Shown: positions 13,789 through 22,097 of the stretch, one piece after another
How the letters are laid out: each line of letters opens with the position of its first letter
How positions within the stretch are numbered: the stretch's first letter is position 1
Virus record (IMG/VR): IMGVR_UViG_3300018067_000023
Coordinates: 1-29,898 of that record
From: a virus
Reading direction: 5' to 3' (one strand)
Length of the DNA: 29,898 nt
The notes under the pieces: model-generated
The model's database searches: none
What the model saw: only the letters and a program-made list of their open reading frames with translations
Told to the model about the DNA's origin: nothing
Program-made: the position numbers and the translations under genes

Positions 13789-14676
13789 ATGAAATGCGTG
13801 CCAGATGGAGCAATGAGAATCATCAGTCGTTCGGTTCTGCAAGGACAGAAGCATTCTCCTAGGATCCTGTTCGTAACGGGAATTGTCGGTGTAGTTGCGA
13901 CTACAGTCGTTGCTTGTCGTGCAACTCTGAAGCTGGAGGAAGTTCTTGTCTCGGCTCAGACGGATCTCGATAATGTAAGAGAGTTGCAACACAAGAAGTA
14001 TTCGGAACAGGATCGAGAGCAGGACACGGCTTACGTTTATATTCGTAGTGCAGTTAAGGTTGTCAAGCTTTATCTGCCTGCTGTTTGTCTCGGTGCATTC
14101 TCCATCGGTTGTCTTGTAGGTGCTAACAATATCCTTACAAAGCGAAATGTTGCTTTGACTGCTGCATATGCTGCCATTGATCGAAGTTTCAGCGAATATA
14201 GAGATAGGGTCGTTACAGAGCTAGGCGAAGACAAAGATCGGGAATTTCGATATGGAGTTCGCGAAGAAGAGAAGACTATTGTCGATGACAACGGAAAGAA
14301 GTCTAAGGACGTCGTCAAGAGGGTAGGCTTCGGCCCAACGTCGGGTTATGCGAGATTCTTTGATGAATATTCTCGACACTGGGATCGGCACCCAGATTAC
14401 AACTCTATGTTCATCCAATGCCAGCAGAATTATGCGAATGATCTTCTACGTTCGAGAGGACACGTGTTTTTAAATGATGTCTATGACATGCTCGGTTTTG
14501 AAAGGACGACGCCGGGTTCTGTTGTTGGCTGGATTCGTGATGGTGACGGCGATGGTTATATTGATTTCGGAGTCTATAATCACGGAAATCCCAGGGCCAG
14601 AGATTTCGTAAATGCTCGAGAGGGGTCTGTTCTTCTCGATTTTAATGTTGACGGCGTCATCTACGATAAAATCTAG
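13789..14676 (+). CDS. DUF6353-like membrane protein, paralogue 2
   Basis: A 295-residue protein starting at ATG 13789, nine bases after AAGGAAAGG. Membrane segments lie near residues 25-43 (ILFVTGIVGVVATTVVAC) and 90-112 (VVKLYLPAVCLGAFSIGC), followed by TKRNVALTAAYAAIDRSFSEY and a soluble C-terminal domain containing FLNDVYDMLGFE, GWIRDGDGDG and FVNAREGSVLLDFNVDG. The central segment repeats the KR, Ala-rich helix, D-R-x-F-x-E-Y plan of the gene at 10315. Compared with that copy it carries a longer charged insert and an Asp/Gly-rich loop. The family's function is unknown; membrane anchoring with a cytoplasmic domain is the visible feature. It is the first gene of the string leading into the DNA polymerase. 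Confidence 0.7.
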   Translation: MKCVPDGAMRIISRSVLQGQKHSPRILFVTGIVGVVATTVVACRATLKLEEVLVSAQTDLDNVRELQHKKYSEQDREQDTAYVYIRSAVKVVKLYLPAVCLGAFSIGCLVGANNILTKRNVALTAAYAAIDRSFSEYRDRVVTELGEDKDREFRYGVREEEKTIVDDNGKKSKDVVKRVGFGPTSGYARFFDEYSRHWDRHPDYNSMFIQCQQNYANDLLRSRGHVFLNDVYDMLGFERTTPGSVVGWIRDGDGDGYIDFGVYNHGNPRARDFVNAREGSVLLDFNVDGVIYDKI

Positions 14677-14684
14677 GAGACCTC

Positions 14685-15317
14685 ATGGACGAGTTCTGGA
14701 AATTTATTACTCGCAAACCGATTCTCGTTGTGGGGGTTTCAACAATCGCATTTGTTGGAGGAGTTGTTATCGGCTACAAGACTGCTGATAAGCGTCTCCG
14801 ACAGTATTATGCCGATGCCGCGAACGAAGAAATTATTGCTGCAAAAGAGCACTACAATTCATCATTCCACGTAGAGACGCCCTTGGAAAGAAGAATGCGC
14901 GAAGGAAAAGAAGTATGGGAGGAGCAGCAAAAGCAATGGGCTGATGCTGCTGAAGAAGGAACTCAAGTGGAGGAAGTCGTGGTCGTTGTGTTCAATTACG
15001 AGGAGGAGATGAAGACACGTAGTTCAAATCATCCTTATATTGTCTCGGAAGATGAGTATTCAGAAGACAGTGAAGATCGTGTCTGTTGGACATTTTACGA
15101 AGGCTCAGACACTCTGGCTGACGATAAAGATGAACCGATTGATCTCGAGGATTATGCTGGACGAGCAAACTTGAGATTTGGATACGGGTCTAATGACCCA
15201 AATGTTGTCTTCATCCGTAATGAAAAGTATGATTTGTGGGCGGAGATCACCAAGATGCCCCAAACGTGGGAAGAGATGCAAGAGAATGACAATTCATATG
15301 TCGGTGGAGACTACTAA
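14685..15317 (+). CDS. Conserved phage protein with N-terminal membrane anchor
   Basis: A 210-residue protein behind AGGAGACC. Residues 11-32 form one membrane helix (ILVVGVSTIAFVGGVVIGY), followed by a long charged, probably coiled region (LERRMREGKEVWEEQQKQ) and a stretch of five valines. The C-terminal domain starts near residue 115 with S-S-N-H-P-Y-I-V-S-E-D-E-Y, then an acidic middle, then LRFGYGSNDPNVVFIRN. The HPYxxSEDE and RFG-x-GS-x-DP-x-VV-x-(I/V)-RN motifs recur in actinophage proteins of unknown function, usually next to the gene that follows here. No enzyme motif. Likely a membrane-tethered complex partner of its neighbours; inference only. Confidence 0.62.
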   Translation: MDEFWKFITRKPILVVGVSTIAFVGGVVIGYKTADKRLRQYYADAANEEIIAAKEHYNSSFHVETPLERRMREGKEVWEEQQKQWADAAEEGTQVEEVVVVVFNYEEEMKTRSSNHPYIVSEDEYSEDSEDRVCWTFYEGSDTLADDKDEPIDLEDYAGRANLRFGYGSNDPNVVFIRNEKYDLWAEITKMPQTWEEMQENDNSYVGGDY

Positions 15318-15855
15318 CAAAGTTGAGCCGCTCGATGAGCTATATCTCACATGGCTCTACTCCAAAGCGGCTTCTCCGAAGTTGAGAAATCCATCTAAAA
15401 CATATTGGACTCTCTTTAATCATATGTATAAGAAAGAGTTTGTATGGTTTGTTCCTAATGATGATAATCGTGTGGGTGATGGAGTATATCTCAGACACGA
15501 ATTTCTCGAGTCTGTCAATCGAGAGTCTGAAGATTCATGGATGGGTCTCGGTTGTTCATTTCTCGAAATGGTTGTAGCGTTGTCTTATAGGTGTGCATTC
15601 GACACGAATCACGAACCAAGGTCTTGGTTCTGGAAACTGTTAGAACACCTTGATCTTGAGAAGTATAACGACAACGTTCTATATCCATATGAAGAGATTG
15701 ATGCCATCCTAGACAGAGTTATTTGGAGGACATATGATCGTGATGGGAAAGGCGGTCTATTTCCACTGAATAATCCTCGACGAGATCAGCGCAATGTTGA
15801 AATCTGGTATCAAATGAACGCTTATTTCATCGAGCATGAAGAAGAATATATTTGA
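15298..15855 (+). CDS. Conserved phage protein, unknown
   Basis: A 185-residue protein. The ATG at 15298 overlaps the upstream gene by 20 bases; the frame continues further upstream but that part is the shadow of the previous gene. Motifs: LDELYLTWLYSKAASPKLRNP, T-Y-W-x-L-F, EFVWFVPNDDNRVGDG, LRHEFLE, GLGCSFLEMVVALSYR, and near the end VIWRTYDRDGKGGLFPL followed by DQRNVEIWYQMNAY. It is all-helical in appearance, with many aromatic residues. This combination is very widespread in actinophages next to replication or structural genes, but I know of no assigned function. The product overlaps the start region of the polymerase fusion, suggesting coordinated translation. Confidence 0.68.
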   Translation: MSVETTNKVEPLDELYLTWLYSKAASPKLRNPSKTYWTLFNHMYKKEFVWFVPNDDNRVGDGVYLRHEFLESVNRESEDSWMGLGCSFLEMVVALSYRCAFDTNHEPRSWFWKLLEHLDLEKYNDNVLYPYEEIDAILDRVIWRTYDRDGKGGLFPLNNPRRDQRNVEIWYQMNAYFIEHEEEYI

Positions 15856-15868
15856 AAGTAGGATGCCG

Positions 15869-18800
15869 ATGGATTTTTACAAAATCCGAATCAAAGAAGG
15901 GAAGAACCGCGTTTACGAAGTATATCCCGAGTTTAGTGTACATCGATCCACAGACCTTATGGTTCGTGGGGGCGATTTTTATGCTGTTTGGGATGAAGAA
16001 ATTGGTCTTTGGTCTACGGACGAATACGATGTTGCCCGTCTTGTAGATGCGGATTTGAACCGGTTCATCCTAGAGGCTGAGCGTAAAAATCCAGGGATGT
16101 ACGAAGCCAAATATCTCGAGGACAGCGATAATGGTAGATGGTCCAAGTATCGTAAAACCCTCAAGGAGATCAAAGACAACAATCATCAGTTGGATACCAC
16201 TTTAACATTTTCCAACACTGAAGTGAAGAAGACGGATTATATTAGCCGACGACTGCCATATGCTTTGGAACCAGGATCTTGTGTTGCATGGGATGAGCTT
16301 GTCGGTACTTTGTATGAACCTTCAGAACGAGAGAAGATCGAGTGGGCCATAGGGTCGATTGTTTCTGGAGACTCAACTAAGATTCAGAAATTTTTCGTAT
16401 TCTATGGCCCTACCGGTAGTGGTAAGTCCACTATAATCAACATCATTGAATCGCTATTTCAAGGCTATACCTCTACTTTTGATGCGAAAGCTCTTGGTTC
16501 TTCAAATGGGTCTTTTGCCACAGAAGCATTCAGTGAAAATCCGATGGTGGCTATTCAGCACGACGGTGATCTTTCACGTCTGAGCGACAATACGAAGCTC
16601 AATTCAATCGTTGCCCACGAGGTTATGCGTTTCAATGAGAAATACAAGCGTACCTATGATGCCAAATCAAACGCTTTGGTTTTCATGGGTACTAATCAGC
16701 CGGTTAAGATCACAGATTCCAAATCTGGATTGATTCGTAGGTTGATTGATATTCATCCTAGCGGTAGAAAAATTCCGAACAATCACTACAACGCTTTGAT
16801 GTCGAGGATTGAATTCGAGCTTGGAGCAATTGCTCAATACTGTCTTGAAGTATATCTCACATTGGGTAAAAACCATTACAATGCTTATCGCCCACTTGAG
16901 ATGATGTATCAAACCGATGCATTCTTCAACTTCATCGAATCGTACTACGATATATTTAAAGCTGATGACGGGGCTGCTCTTAAACCTGCTTTTGCTCTGT
17001 ATAAGGAATTCTGCGTTGATGCCGGGGTTGAATTCAAACTCCCTATGATGAAATTCAGAGAAGAGCTCAGGAGTTATTTCGATGAATTCCATGAGCGTAT
17101 CGTGATTGACGGAGTTTCTTACCGGAGTTATTTCTCTGGATTCAATGCAAATAAATTCAAAGCCCCTCGTGGGGATGATGTATATTCTTTGGTGATCGAT
17201 GAGACAATTTCATTGTTCGACAATGAATTTATTGATCTTCCGGCACAAGAGGCTAAGGACGATGAATCTCCTCGTCATCGTTGGTCTAATGTAAAGACAA
17301 CTTTGTCTGAGATTGATACTTCTCAGTTACATTATGTCAAGGTTCCAGAGCAACATATTGTCATTGATTTTGATCTTAAGGGCAGGTCTGGAATCAAATC
17401 TTTGGAGAAGAACCTCGAAGCGGCCAGTGATTGGCCTCCTACCTATGCTGAGTTGAGCAAGAGTGGTCATGGGGTTCATCTTCACTATAATTACAGCGGT
17501 GACGTCTCAGAGTTAGCAAATGAATATTCTCCTGGAATAGAAGTAAAGGTTTTTCAGGGGAACGCCTCTTTGAGGAGAAAGCTCACCAAGTGTAATAGTG
17601 TACCAATCGCAACTCTCCGGACCGGGCTTCCACTCAAGGAGAAAAAGAAAGTGTTGGAATCAAGGGTTATCAAGAGTGAGAAAGGCCTTAGAGATCTGAT
17701 CGAAAGAAATCTGAGAAAAGAAATTCATCCAGGAACTAAACCTTCGATCGACTTCATCTATAAGATTCTTGAAGAGTCATATGAGTCAGGTATGACGTTC
17801 GACGTGACTGATATGCAACCTAAGATTGTAGCCTTCGCCAATAACTCTACGAATCAGCCCCTTTTAAGTCTCAAAGTTGTTCAAAGAATGAGATTCAAGT
17901 CAGAGAATTCTTCAAAGGAACCCAAGATGGATGGTCCTTTGGTTTTCTTCGACTGTGAAGTATATCCAAATCTGTTTGTTATTTGCTGGAAGAAATTTCA
18001 GGATGACACAGTTACAAGAATGATCAATCCTACATCTAGTGAAGTCGAGGCTTTATTTAGATTCAAGTTAGTGGGATTCAACAATAGAAGGTATGATAAC
18101 CACATCCTCTACGCGAGATTTATGGGGTATGATAATGAGACACTATTCAAACTCTCTCAGAAAATCATTAATAATAACGTCGGCGCCACTTTCGGCGAAG
18201 CTTATAATTTATCGTATGCTGACGTCTGGGATTTCAGCTCGAAGAAACAGGGTCTCAAGAAATGGGAAGTTGAACTTGGACACCCCTACATGGAGCTCGA
18301 TTTCCCCTGGGAAGAGCCCGTCGATCCGAGTGAATGGATCAGAGTAGAAGAGTATTGTGTCAACGATGTTCTTGCGACTGAGGCAACATTTATAGCGAGA
18401 GAGCAGGATTTTGTAGCTCGACAAATCCTGGCCGGTTTGAGCGGACTCTCTGTAAATGATCCTACTCAGAAGCACACAGCCAAGATTATATTCGGCAACG
18501 AACGTCGTCCACAAGATGCTTTTGTCTACACAGATCTCCGCGAAGATTTTCCTGGATATCATTTTGATCTTGGAGTATCCACATATCGTGGTGAAATTAC
18601 AGGCGAAGGTGGTTATGTGTATGCTGAACCAGGCATTTATCATAACGTAGCTGTACTGGATGTTGCTTCCATGCACCCCACAAGTATTGAGCAACTTAAT
18701 CTTTTTGGCCGATTTACTAAGAATTTTTCGGCTTTGAAGGACGCTCGGATTGCTATCAAGCATAAAGATTTTGATGCCGCTCGAAAGATGTTGGATGGGA

Positions 18801-19627
18801 AACTCATTCCATTTTTGGAAGGTATCGACAACTCAAATCTCGATAGGGCAGAAACACTGTCTCATGCACTGAAGATTGTAATCAATAGTGTATATGGTTA
18901 CACCTCTGCTAAGTACGATACCCTTTTCCGAGATACTCGGAACAAGGACAACATTGTTGCTAAGCGTGGTGCACTATTCATGATCGATCTAAAATATGCT
19001 GTACAAGAACAAGGTTTCATCGTAGCCCATATTAAGACGGATTCGATCAAGATTCCCGATGCGTCTCCGGAGATCATCGATTTCGTGATCAAATTTGGTC
19101 AGAAATACGGTTACGATTTCGAGCATGAGACTACGTACGACAGGTTCTGCCTTGTAAATGATGCTGTCTATGTGGCTAGGGAAGACGGCCAATGGCATGC
19201 TGTAGGAGCTCAATTCCAACATCCTTACGTATTCAAGAAGCTGTTCAGTCATGAGATAATTGGGTTCGATGATCAAATCGAGACAAAGCATGTAACTCAG
19301 GGTGCGATGTATCTCGACTTTGATGCTGTACAGAAGCCCATGTTCAACTATCAGGGCAGGCATTTTATCGGAAGCATTGGACAATTTCTACCAGTTACCC
19401 AGGAATCTGGCGGAGGAATTCTCCTTCGAGTCAAGGATGATAAAAGCTATGCTGTGACGGGTACGAAGGGTTATTTCTGGGTAGAAGCTAAGCTTGCGAA
19501 AACACTTGGATGCGAAGGTGTCGAGATAGATCAATCATATTATGACCGTCTTGTAGATGAGGCCATCGATACGATTAATAAGTTCGGCGATCCTGAAGGA
19601 TTTCTTGACGTAGAGTGGAGAAGATGA
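15869..19627 (+). CDS. SF3 helicase / primase-like / family B DNA polymerase fusion
   Basis: A 1,252-residue replication protein. I chose ATG 15869 (after AAGTAGG; it starts the MDFYKIR region); ATGs at 15836 and 15863 are alternatives. Helicase part: Walker A GPTGSGKST at 180-188, acidic HDGD at 231-234 as Walker B candidate, and SF3 motif C N276 in FMGTNQP, a D5/P4-type plan. Residues of about 480-600 look like an archaeo-eukaryotic primase remnant or domain: DFD at 500-502 and SGHGVHLHY with H537. Exonuclease: DCE at 695-697, NNRRYD for motif II, YCVND for motif III. Polymerase: motif A from D931 (DVASMHPTSI), motif B KIVINSVYG from K1002, motif C KTDS with D1058. Motif C has K where many B polymerases have D or Y. 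It unwinds, possibly primes, proofreads and copies phage DNA. The next gene overlaps as ATGA. Confidence 0.88.
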   Translation: MDFYKIRIKEGKNRVYEVYPEFSVHRSTDLMVRGGDFYAVWDEEIGLWSTDEYDVARLVDADLNRFILEAERKNPGMYEAKYLEDSDNGRWSKYRKTLKEIKDNNHQLDTTLTFSNTEVKKTDYISRRLPYALEPGSCVAWDELVGTLYEPSEREKIEWAIGSIVSGDSTKIQKFFVFYGPTGSGKSTIINIIESLFQGYTSTFDAKALGSSNGSFATEAFSENPMVAIQHDGDLSRLSDNTKLNSIVAHEVMRFNEKYKRTYDAKSNALVFMGTNQPVKITDSKSGLIRRLIDIHPSGRKIPNNHYNALMSRIEFELGAIAQYCLEVYLTLGKNHYNAYRPLEMMYQTDAFFNFIESYYDIFKADDGAALKPAFALYKEFCVDAGVEFKLPMMKFREELRSYFDEFHERIVIDGVSYRSYFSGFNANKFKAPRGDDVYSLVIDETISLFDNEFIDLPAQEAKDDESPRHRWSNVKTTLSEIDTSQLHYVKVPEQHIVIDFDLKGRSGIKSLEKNLEAASDWPPTYAELSKSGHGVHLHYNYSGDVSELANEYSPGIEVKVFQGNASLRRKLTKCNSVPIATLRTGLPLKEKKKVLESRVIKSEKGLRDLIERNLRKEIHPGTKPSIDFIYKILEESYESGMTFDVTDMQPKIVAFANNSTNQPLLSLKVVQRMRFKSENSSKEPKMDGPLVFFDCEVYPNLFVICWKKFQDDTVTRMINPTSSEVEALFRFKLVGFNNRRYDNHILYARFMGYDNETLFKLSQKIINNNVGATFGEAYNLSYADVWDFSSKKQGLKKWEVELGHPYMELDFPWEEPVDPSEWIRVEEYCVNDVLATEATFIAREQDFVARQILAGLSGLSVNDPTQKHTAKIIFGNERRPQDAFVYTDLREDFPGYHFDLGVSTYRGEITGEGGYVYAEPGIYHNVAVLDVASMHPTSIEQLNLFGRFTKNFSALKDARIAIKHKDFDAARKMLDGKLIPFLEGIDNSNLDRAETLSHALKIVINSVYGYTSAKYDTLFRDTRNKDNIVAKRGALFMIDLKYAVQEQGFIVAHIKTDSIKIPDASPEIIDFVIKFGQKYGYDFEHETTYDRFCLVNDAVYVAREDGQWHAVGAQFQHPYVFKKLFSHEIIGFDDQIETKHVTQGAMYLDFDAVQKPMFNYQGRHFIGSIGQFLPVTQESGGGILLRVKDDKSYAVTGTKGYFWVEAKLAKTLGCEGVEIDQSYYDRLVDEAIDTINKFGDPEGFLDVEWRR

Positions 19628-20100
19628 TGGCTCGTAATGACAATACCCTGGTCATTGAGAATGCTCGGATCATTTTTAGAAATTTTTCTGGTCGGGAAGG
19701 AATGTACAATCGGGAAGGAGACCGCAACTTCGGGGTTCTCTTAGATGAGCAGCTGGCAAAAGAGATGTCCGAAGATGGATGGAATGTTAAGTGGTTGAAG
19801 CCTCGCGAGGAGGGTGAACCTGAGCAGGCTTATATTCAGGTTTCAGTCAACTTCAAAGGCCGTCCTCCTCGAGTAGTTATGATTTCAAGCAGAGGACGAA
19901 CAAATCTCGGTGAGCATGAAGTCGAGCTTCTTGACTGGGCAGATATTTCGACCGCAGATCTCATTATGCGTCCTTACGAGTGGGCTGTTAATGATAAGCA
20001 TGGGATTAAGGCGTATCTTCAATCTATTTTCGTGACTATCGAAGAAGATGCACTTGAACTTAAATATGCTGAAATTGACGATGCCGCTGAACGGAGGTAA
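19627..20100 (+). CDS. Probable single-stranded DNA-binding protein
   Basis: A 157-residue protein. ATG 19627 overlaps the polymerase stop (TGA at 19625-19627) and lies six bases after GGAG; the ATG at 19624 is too close to it. The protein is beta-rich with TLVIENARIIFRNFSGREG, a basic/aromatic patch, REGDRNFGVLLDE, GWNVKWLKPRE, then a motif PYEWAVNDKHGIKAYLQS and an acidic tail (EEDALELKYAEIDDAAE). A compact beta barrel with exposed aromatics plus an acidic C-terminus, made directly after the replicative polymerase, is what a phage ssDNA-binding protein looks like. I have no domain hit, and the identification is by plan and position. Confidence 0.58.
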   Translation: MARNDNTLVIENARIIFRNFSGREGMYNREGDRNFGVLLDEQLAKEMSEDGWNVKWLKPREEGEPEQAYIQVSVNFKGRPPRVVMISSRGRTNLGEHEVELLDWADISTADLIMRPYEWAVNDKHGIKAYLQSIFVTIEEDALELKYAEIDDAAERR

Positions 20101-20122
20101 TGAGAGGAGGCGAAGTTGGCCG

Positions 20123-20413
20123 GTGTGGAAGAGATTGCTTGAACGATCAACCGGCGATATTCTAATTCTAATTGTGACATTGACGATTTGTGCCAGTGTT
20201 ATAGGTGCTGGCATAGCTGTTGCACTTAGATCTTTACTGGCTCCTGAAATTAATTCAGCTGGTGCCTGGGCACTGGTCTCAGACTCGATCAATACCCTCA
20301 TTGGTTTGTTGGCGGGATTCATCGCGGGTCGTACCGAAAGGGGTGGCCAAAGTGCGTCTGAAATTCAGCCCCCTCCAAGGGATTTTGATGATACTCCTTC
20401 TATTGATAATTAA
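20123..20413 (+). CDS. Small two-helix membrane protein, possible second holin or antiholin
   Basis: The coding frame shows a helix-rich protein of 96 residues from GTG 20123, which is preceded by AGGAGG at 20105-20110. An in-frame ATG at 20081 would add 14 residues but has no ribosome binding site and lies in the previous gene. Segment 1 is ILILIVTLTICASVIGAGIAV, segment 2 SINTLIGLLAGFIAG; the C-terminus is polar with Pro/Asp. Two helices, small size and location two genes before the endolysin fit a holin-like or lysis-timing protein, but membrane proteins of other roles look alike. The r1t-type holin at 8995 is a better holin candidate, so this may be its partner. Confidence 0.55.
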   Translation: MWKRLLERSTGDILILIVTLTICASVIGAGIAVALRSLLAPEINSAGAWALVSDSINTLIGLLAGFIAGRTERGGQSASEIQPPPRDFDDTPSIDN

Positions 20414-20454
20414 TTGTGCGGTCTCATTGATTACTGTGTTTTAAAGGAGGGACA

Positions 20455-20694
20455 ATGTCTCAGGAGGAAATACCGGGCCAAATGGTAATACCTGGTCTTG
20501 TGTCAACGATGTCTCTTCGCGCAAAGCTAAAAGATCCTGTAATTCTCAAGGACGCCATAAATGAATGGCTCCAAGACAAGAAAGGGAACCTCATGAGTGA
20601 GCAACCTCTGGCCGAACCCAATCCTGAGCGCAATCAGTGGCCCGATGAGCCAGAAGAAGGCGACGAGAACACCGTTACTGAAGAGGACAAATAA
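20455..20694 (+). CDS. Small acidic protein, unknown
   Basis: A 79-residue protein behind the strong site AAAGGAGGG. The first half (QMVIPGLVSTMSLRAKLKDPVILKDAINEWL split by short turns) is amphipathic and helical. The second half, from residue 45, is rich in Glu, Pro and Asn and probably disordered (EPNPERNQWPDEPEEGDE). The stop overlaps the endolysin start by one base (TAATG). I recognise no family. Its position suggests co-expression with the endolysin, but no lysis motif is seen. Confidence 0.58.
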   Translation: MSQEEIPGQMVIPGLVSTMSLRAKLKDPVILKDAINEWLQDKKGNLMSEQPLAEPNPERNQWPDEPEEGDENTVTEEDK

Positions 20695-21470
20695 TGGCAC
20701 ACTCAAGCTGGGGAGCTGGTTGGCCTAATTGTCAAACAAGTCGCATCAACAGAAGTTTCTATGTAGACACTAAGTGGGGACGGGTCACATTTCCCGGTGG
20801 CGTTCGTTCCGAGCTTTGTGAGCTGATTTCTCGTCTGGTCAAGGAATGCTCGAACCGAGGCTATCGGTTTGGGGTTGCGGGCAACGCAAGCTACGGATGT
20901 TGGGGATATTCGTGCCGAGCGATCGCAGGAACGAGTACTCCCAGTAATCACAGCTGGGGTATTGCTGTAGATATCAATGCTCCTCGAAACCCATATACTT
21001 CTCCGCTGAAGACCGACATGCCTAGTTGGATGCCGGACTTGTGGAACGCTTATGGTTTTCGCTGGGGCGGAGACTATCAAGGTCGTAAGGATGCTATGCA
21101 CTACGAGTTCATGGGCTCTGTGCAGGATGCTGCAACTAAGACCGCTCTAGCTCGTAGTAAGAATTTGGGAGGTGGCTCTACTCCGCCACCCGCGTTTCCT
21201 GCATTCCCATTCCCAGCTGGACACTGGATGGGAATCGAGTCGAAAAACCCCAAGAACCACTCTGGATATAAGGTAGCCGATCGTCCTGGTATTCAGAAAT
21301 ATCAGCAAAGGTTGAAGGATCGCGGATGGATCATCGTGCCCGACGGTAGGTTTGGTCGGCAAACCAGAGACGTGACTGTTAAATATCAGACACAGAAGAA
21401 GCTTAAGGTTGATGGTCTCGCCGGAGAGCAGACTTGGCGCTCAGTTTGGACTGCCCCGCTTACAAAGTAG
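20694..21470 (+). CDS. Endolysin: M15 peptidase with C-terminal peptidoglycan-binding domain
   Basis: A 258-residue lysis enzyme. Residues 1-150 form a zinc D-Ala-type peptidase of the M15/VanY class: S-N-H86-S-W-G-x-A-V-D93 and M-H136-Y-E138 supply the expected zinc ligands and catalytic glutamate. After a Gly/Ser/Pro linker (about 160-175), residues 190-255 look like a PG-binding-1 repeat: IQKYQQRLKDRG, DGRFGRQTRDVTVKYQ, then KVDGLAGEQTW. It would cleave peptide stems or cross-bridges of the wall after holin pores form. There is no signal peptide, so release depends on a holin. The start overlaps the upstream stop. The two-domain plan and length are normal for phages of Gram-positive hosts. 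Confidence 0.92.
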   Translation: MAHSSWGAGWPNCQTSRINRSFYVDTKWGRVTFPGGVRSELCELISRLVKECSNRGYRFGVAGNASYGCWGYSCRAIAGTSTPSNHSWGIAVDINAPRNPYTSPLKTDMPSWMPDLWNAYGFRWGGDYQGRKDAMHYEFMGSVQDAATKTALARSKNLGGGSTPPPAFPAFPFPAGHWMGIESKNPKNHSGYKVADRPGIQKYQQRLKDRGWIIVPDGRFGRQTRDVTVKYQTQKKLKVDGLAGEQTWRSVWTAPLTK

Positions 21471-21481
21471 AAGAGGACTCT

Positions 21482-21775
21482 ATGACGGTACAAGCCGAAC
21501 GATATGTTCGAAAACTGTTTTTCATCGATGCTGTTCGAGTCAACGAAGATAACATCAAAGACGTAGCTGGCTGGTGCCAGGGTGAGTTCAGAGAGCAGAA
21601 ACTGACTAAGGAGGGTGTTCCCACCAAGTTCATCAAGGTGTGGAATGTGAACCGTCCTTTGAATGAGCGACAAACCAAAGCGTTTATTGGTGACTGGATC
21701 TTGTCTGCGGGTCGCGGGTTTAAAGTCTATACAAACAAAGCGTTCGAGTTGAATTTTGATCGTGCAGAGGAGTAA
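21482..21775 (+). CDS. Conserved small protein, unknown
   Basis: A 97-residue protein starting at ATG 21482 after AGAAGAGGA; the frame runs on upstream but has no start signal there. It contains RKLFFIDAVRVNEDNIKDVAGWCQGEF, an internal KVWNVNRPLNERQTKAFIGDWIL and KVYTNKAFELNF. The K-x-F-x-x-D-A-V-x-V pattern followed by N-I-x-x-V-A-x-W-C is shared by small actinophage proteins placed behind lysis genes. I do not know their role. A compact alpha/beta fold is likely. Confidence 0.6.
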   Translation: MTVQAERYVRKLFFIDAVRVNEDNIKDVAGWCQGEFREQKLTKEGVPTKFIKVWNVNRPLNERQTKAFIGDWILSAGRGFKVYTNKAFELNFDRAEE

Positions 21776-21776
21776 C

Positions 21777-21914
21777 ATGGCAAACTCAGTCAAAGCACTC
21801 ATGGCGTTCTTTTCGACAGAGGAGAAGAAGGTCTCGCCCAAAGAGATGATGGTTTTCTGGATGTCTCTCTCGGAAGATGACAGGGAGTACTACCATAACG
21901 CAGCTTTGGACTGA
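21777..21914 (+). CDS. Very small conserved protein (45 residues)
   Basis: ATG 21777 follows one base after the previous stop, with GAGGAG upstream in the end of that gene. The 45-residue product reads MANSVKALMAFFSTEEKKV, then SPKEMMVFWMSLSEDDREYY, and ends in HNAALD. The pattern of P-K-E-M-x-x-F-W-x-S-L-S-x-(D/E)-(D/E)-(R/K)-E-Y-Y is recurrent in actinophages next to the gene before it, which supports translation despite the small size. Helical, acidic, unknown role. Confidence 0.62.
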   Translation: MANSVKALMAFFSTEEKKVSPKEMMVFWMSLSEDDREYYHNAALD

Positions 21915-21973
21915 TCGGCTGGGGTGAATTTGGTCGGTCCAGGGTAGGTCCCAGTCATCCCCCATGGGATCTA

Positions 21974-22023
21974 GAGAGTGGTGGAGGGTCCCGTACCCCC
22001 AACGTGGGCTCTTCACCACTCTC
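21974..22023. repeat. Long imperfect inverted repeat upstream of P7
   Basis: GAGAGTGGTG at 21974-21983 is the exact reverse complement of CACCACTCTC at 22014-22023, and pairing continues inward with about eight more pairs (including G-U, one bulge) to a loop near 21993-22005. There is no T-run, so it is not a standard terminator. It lies in the 183-base gap between the small gene ending at 21914 and the next gene, right before promoter P7. It could be an mRNA-stabilising or processing stem at the end of the lysis transcript, or a protein-binding site. Confidence 0.7.
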
Positions 22024-22036
22024 ACAAGTGGTATAA

Positions 22037-22062
22037 TTCGCACAATTTACATAGTATATAAT
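22037..22062 (+). promoter_or_regulatory. Phage promoter P7 (TTCGCA-14-TATAAT)
   Basis: TTCGCA at 22037-22042, 14 bases including ACATAGTA, TATAAT at 22057-22062, then GAGACCCC. It drives the 70-residue membrane protein at 22098. Confidence 0.82.
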
Positions 22063-22097
22063 GAGACCCCAAACCCAAATCTGAAAGGAATACCACC

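Noticed and set aside
20100-20165. ATG at 20100 as a separate small gene
   Set aside because: Its frame stops after about 21 codons. The strong AGGAGG just downstream better serves GTG 20123.
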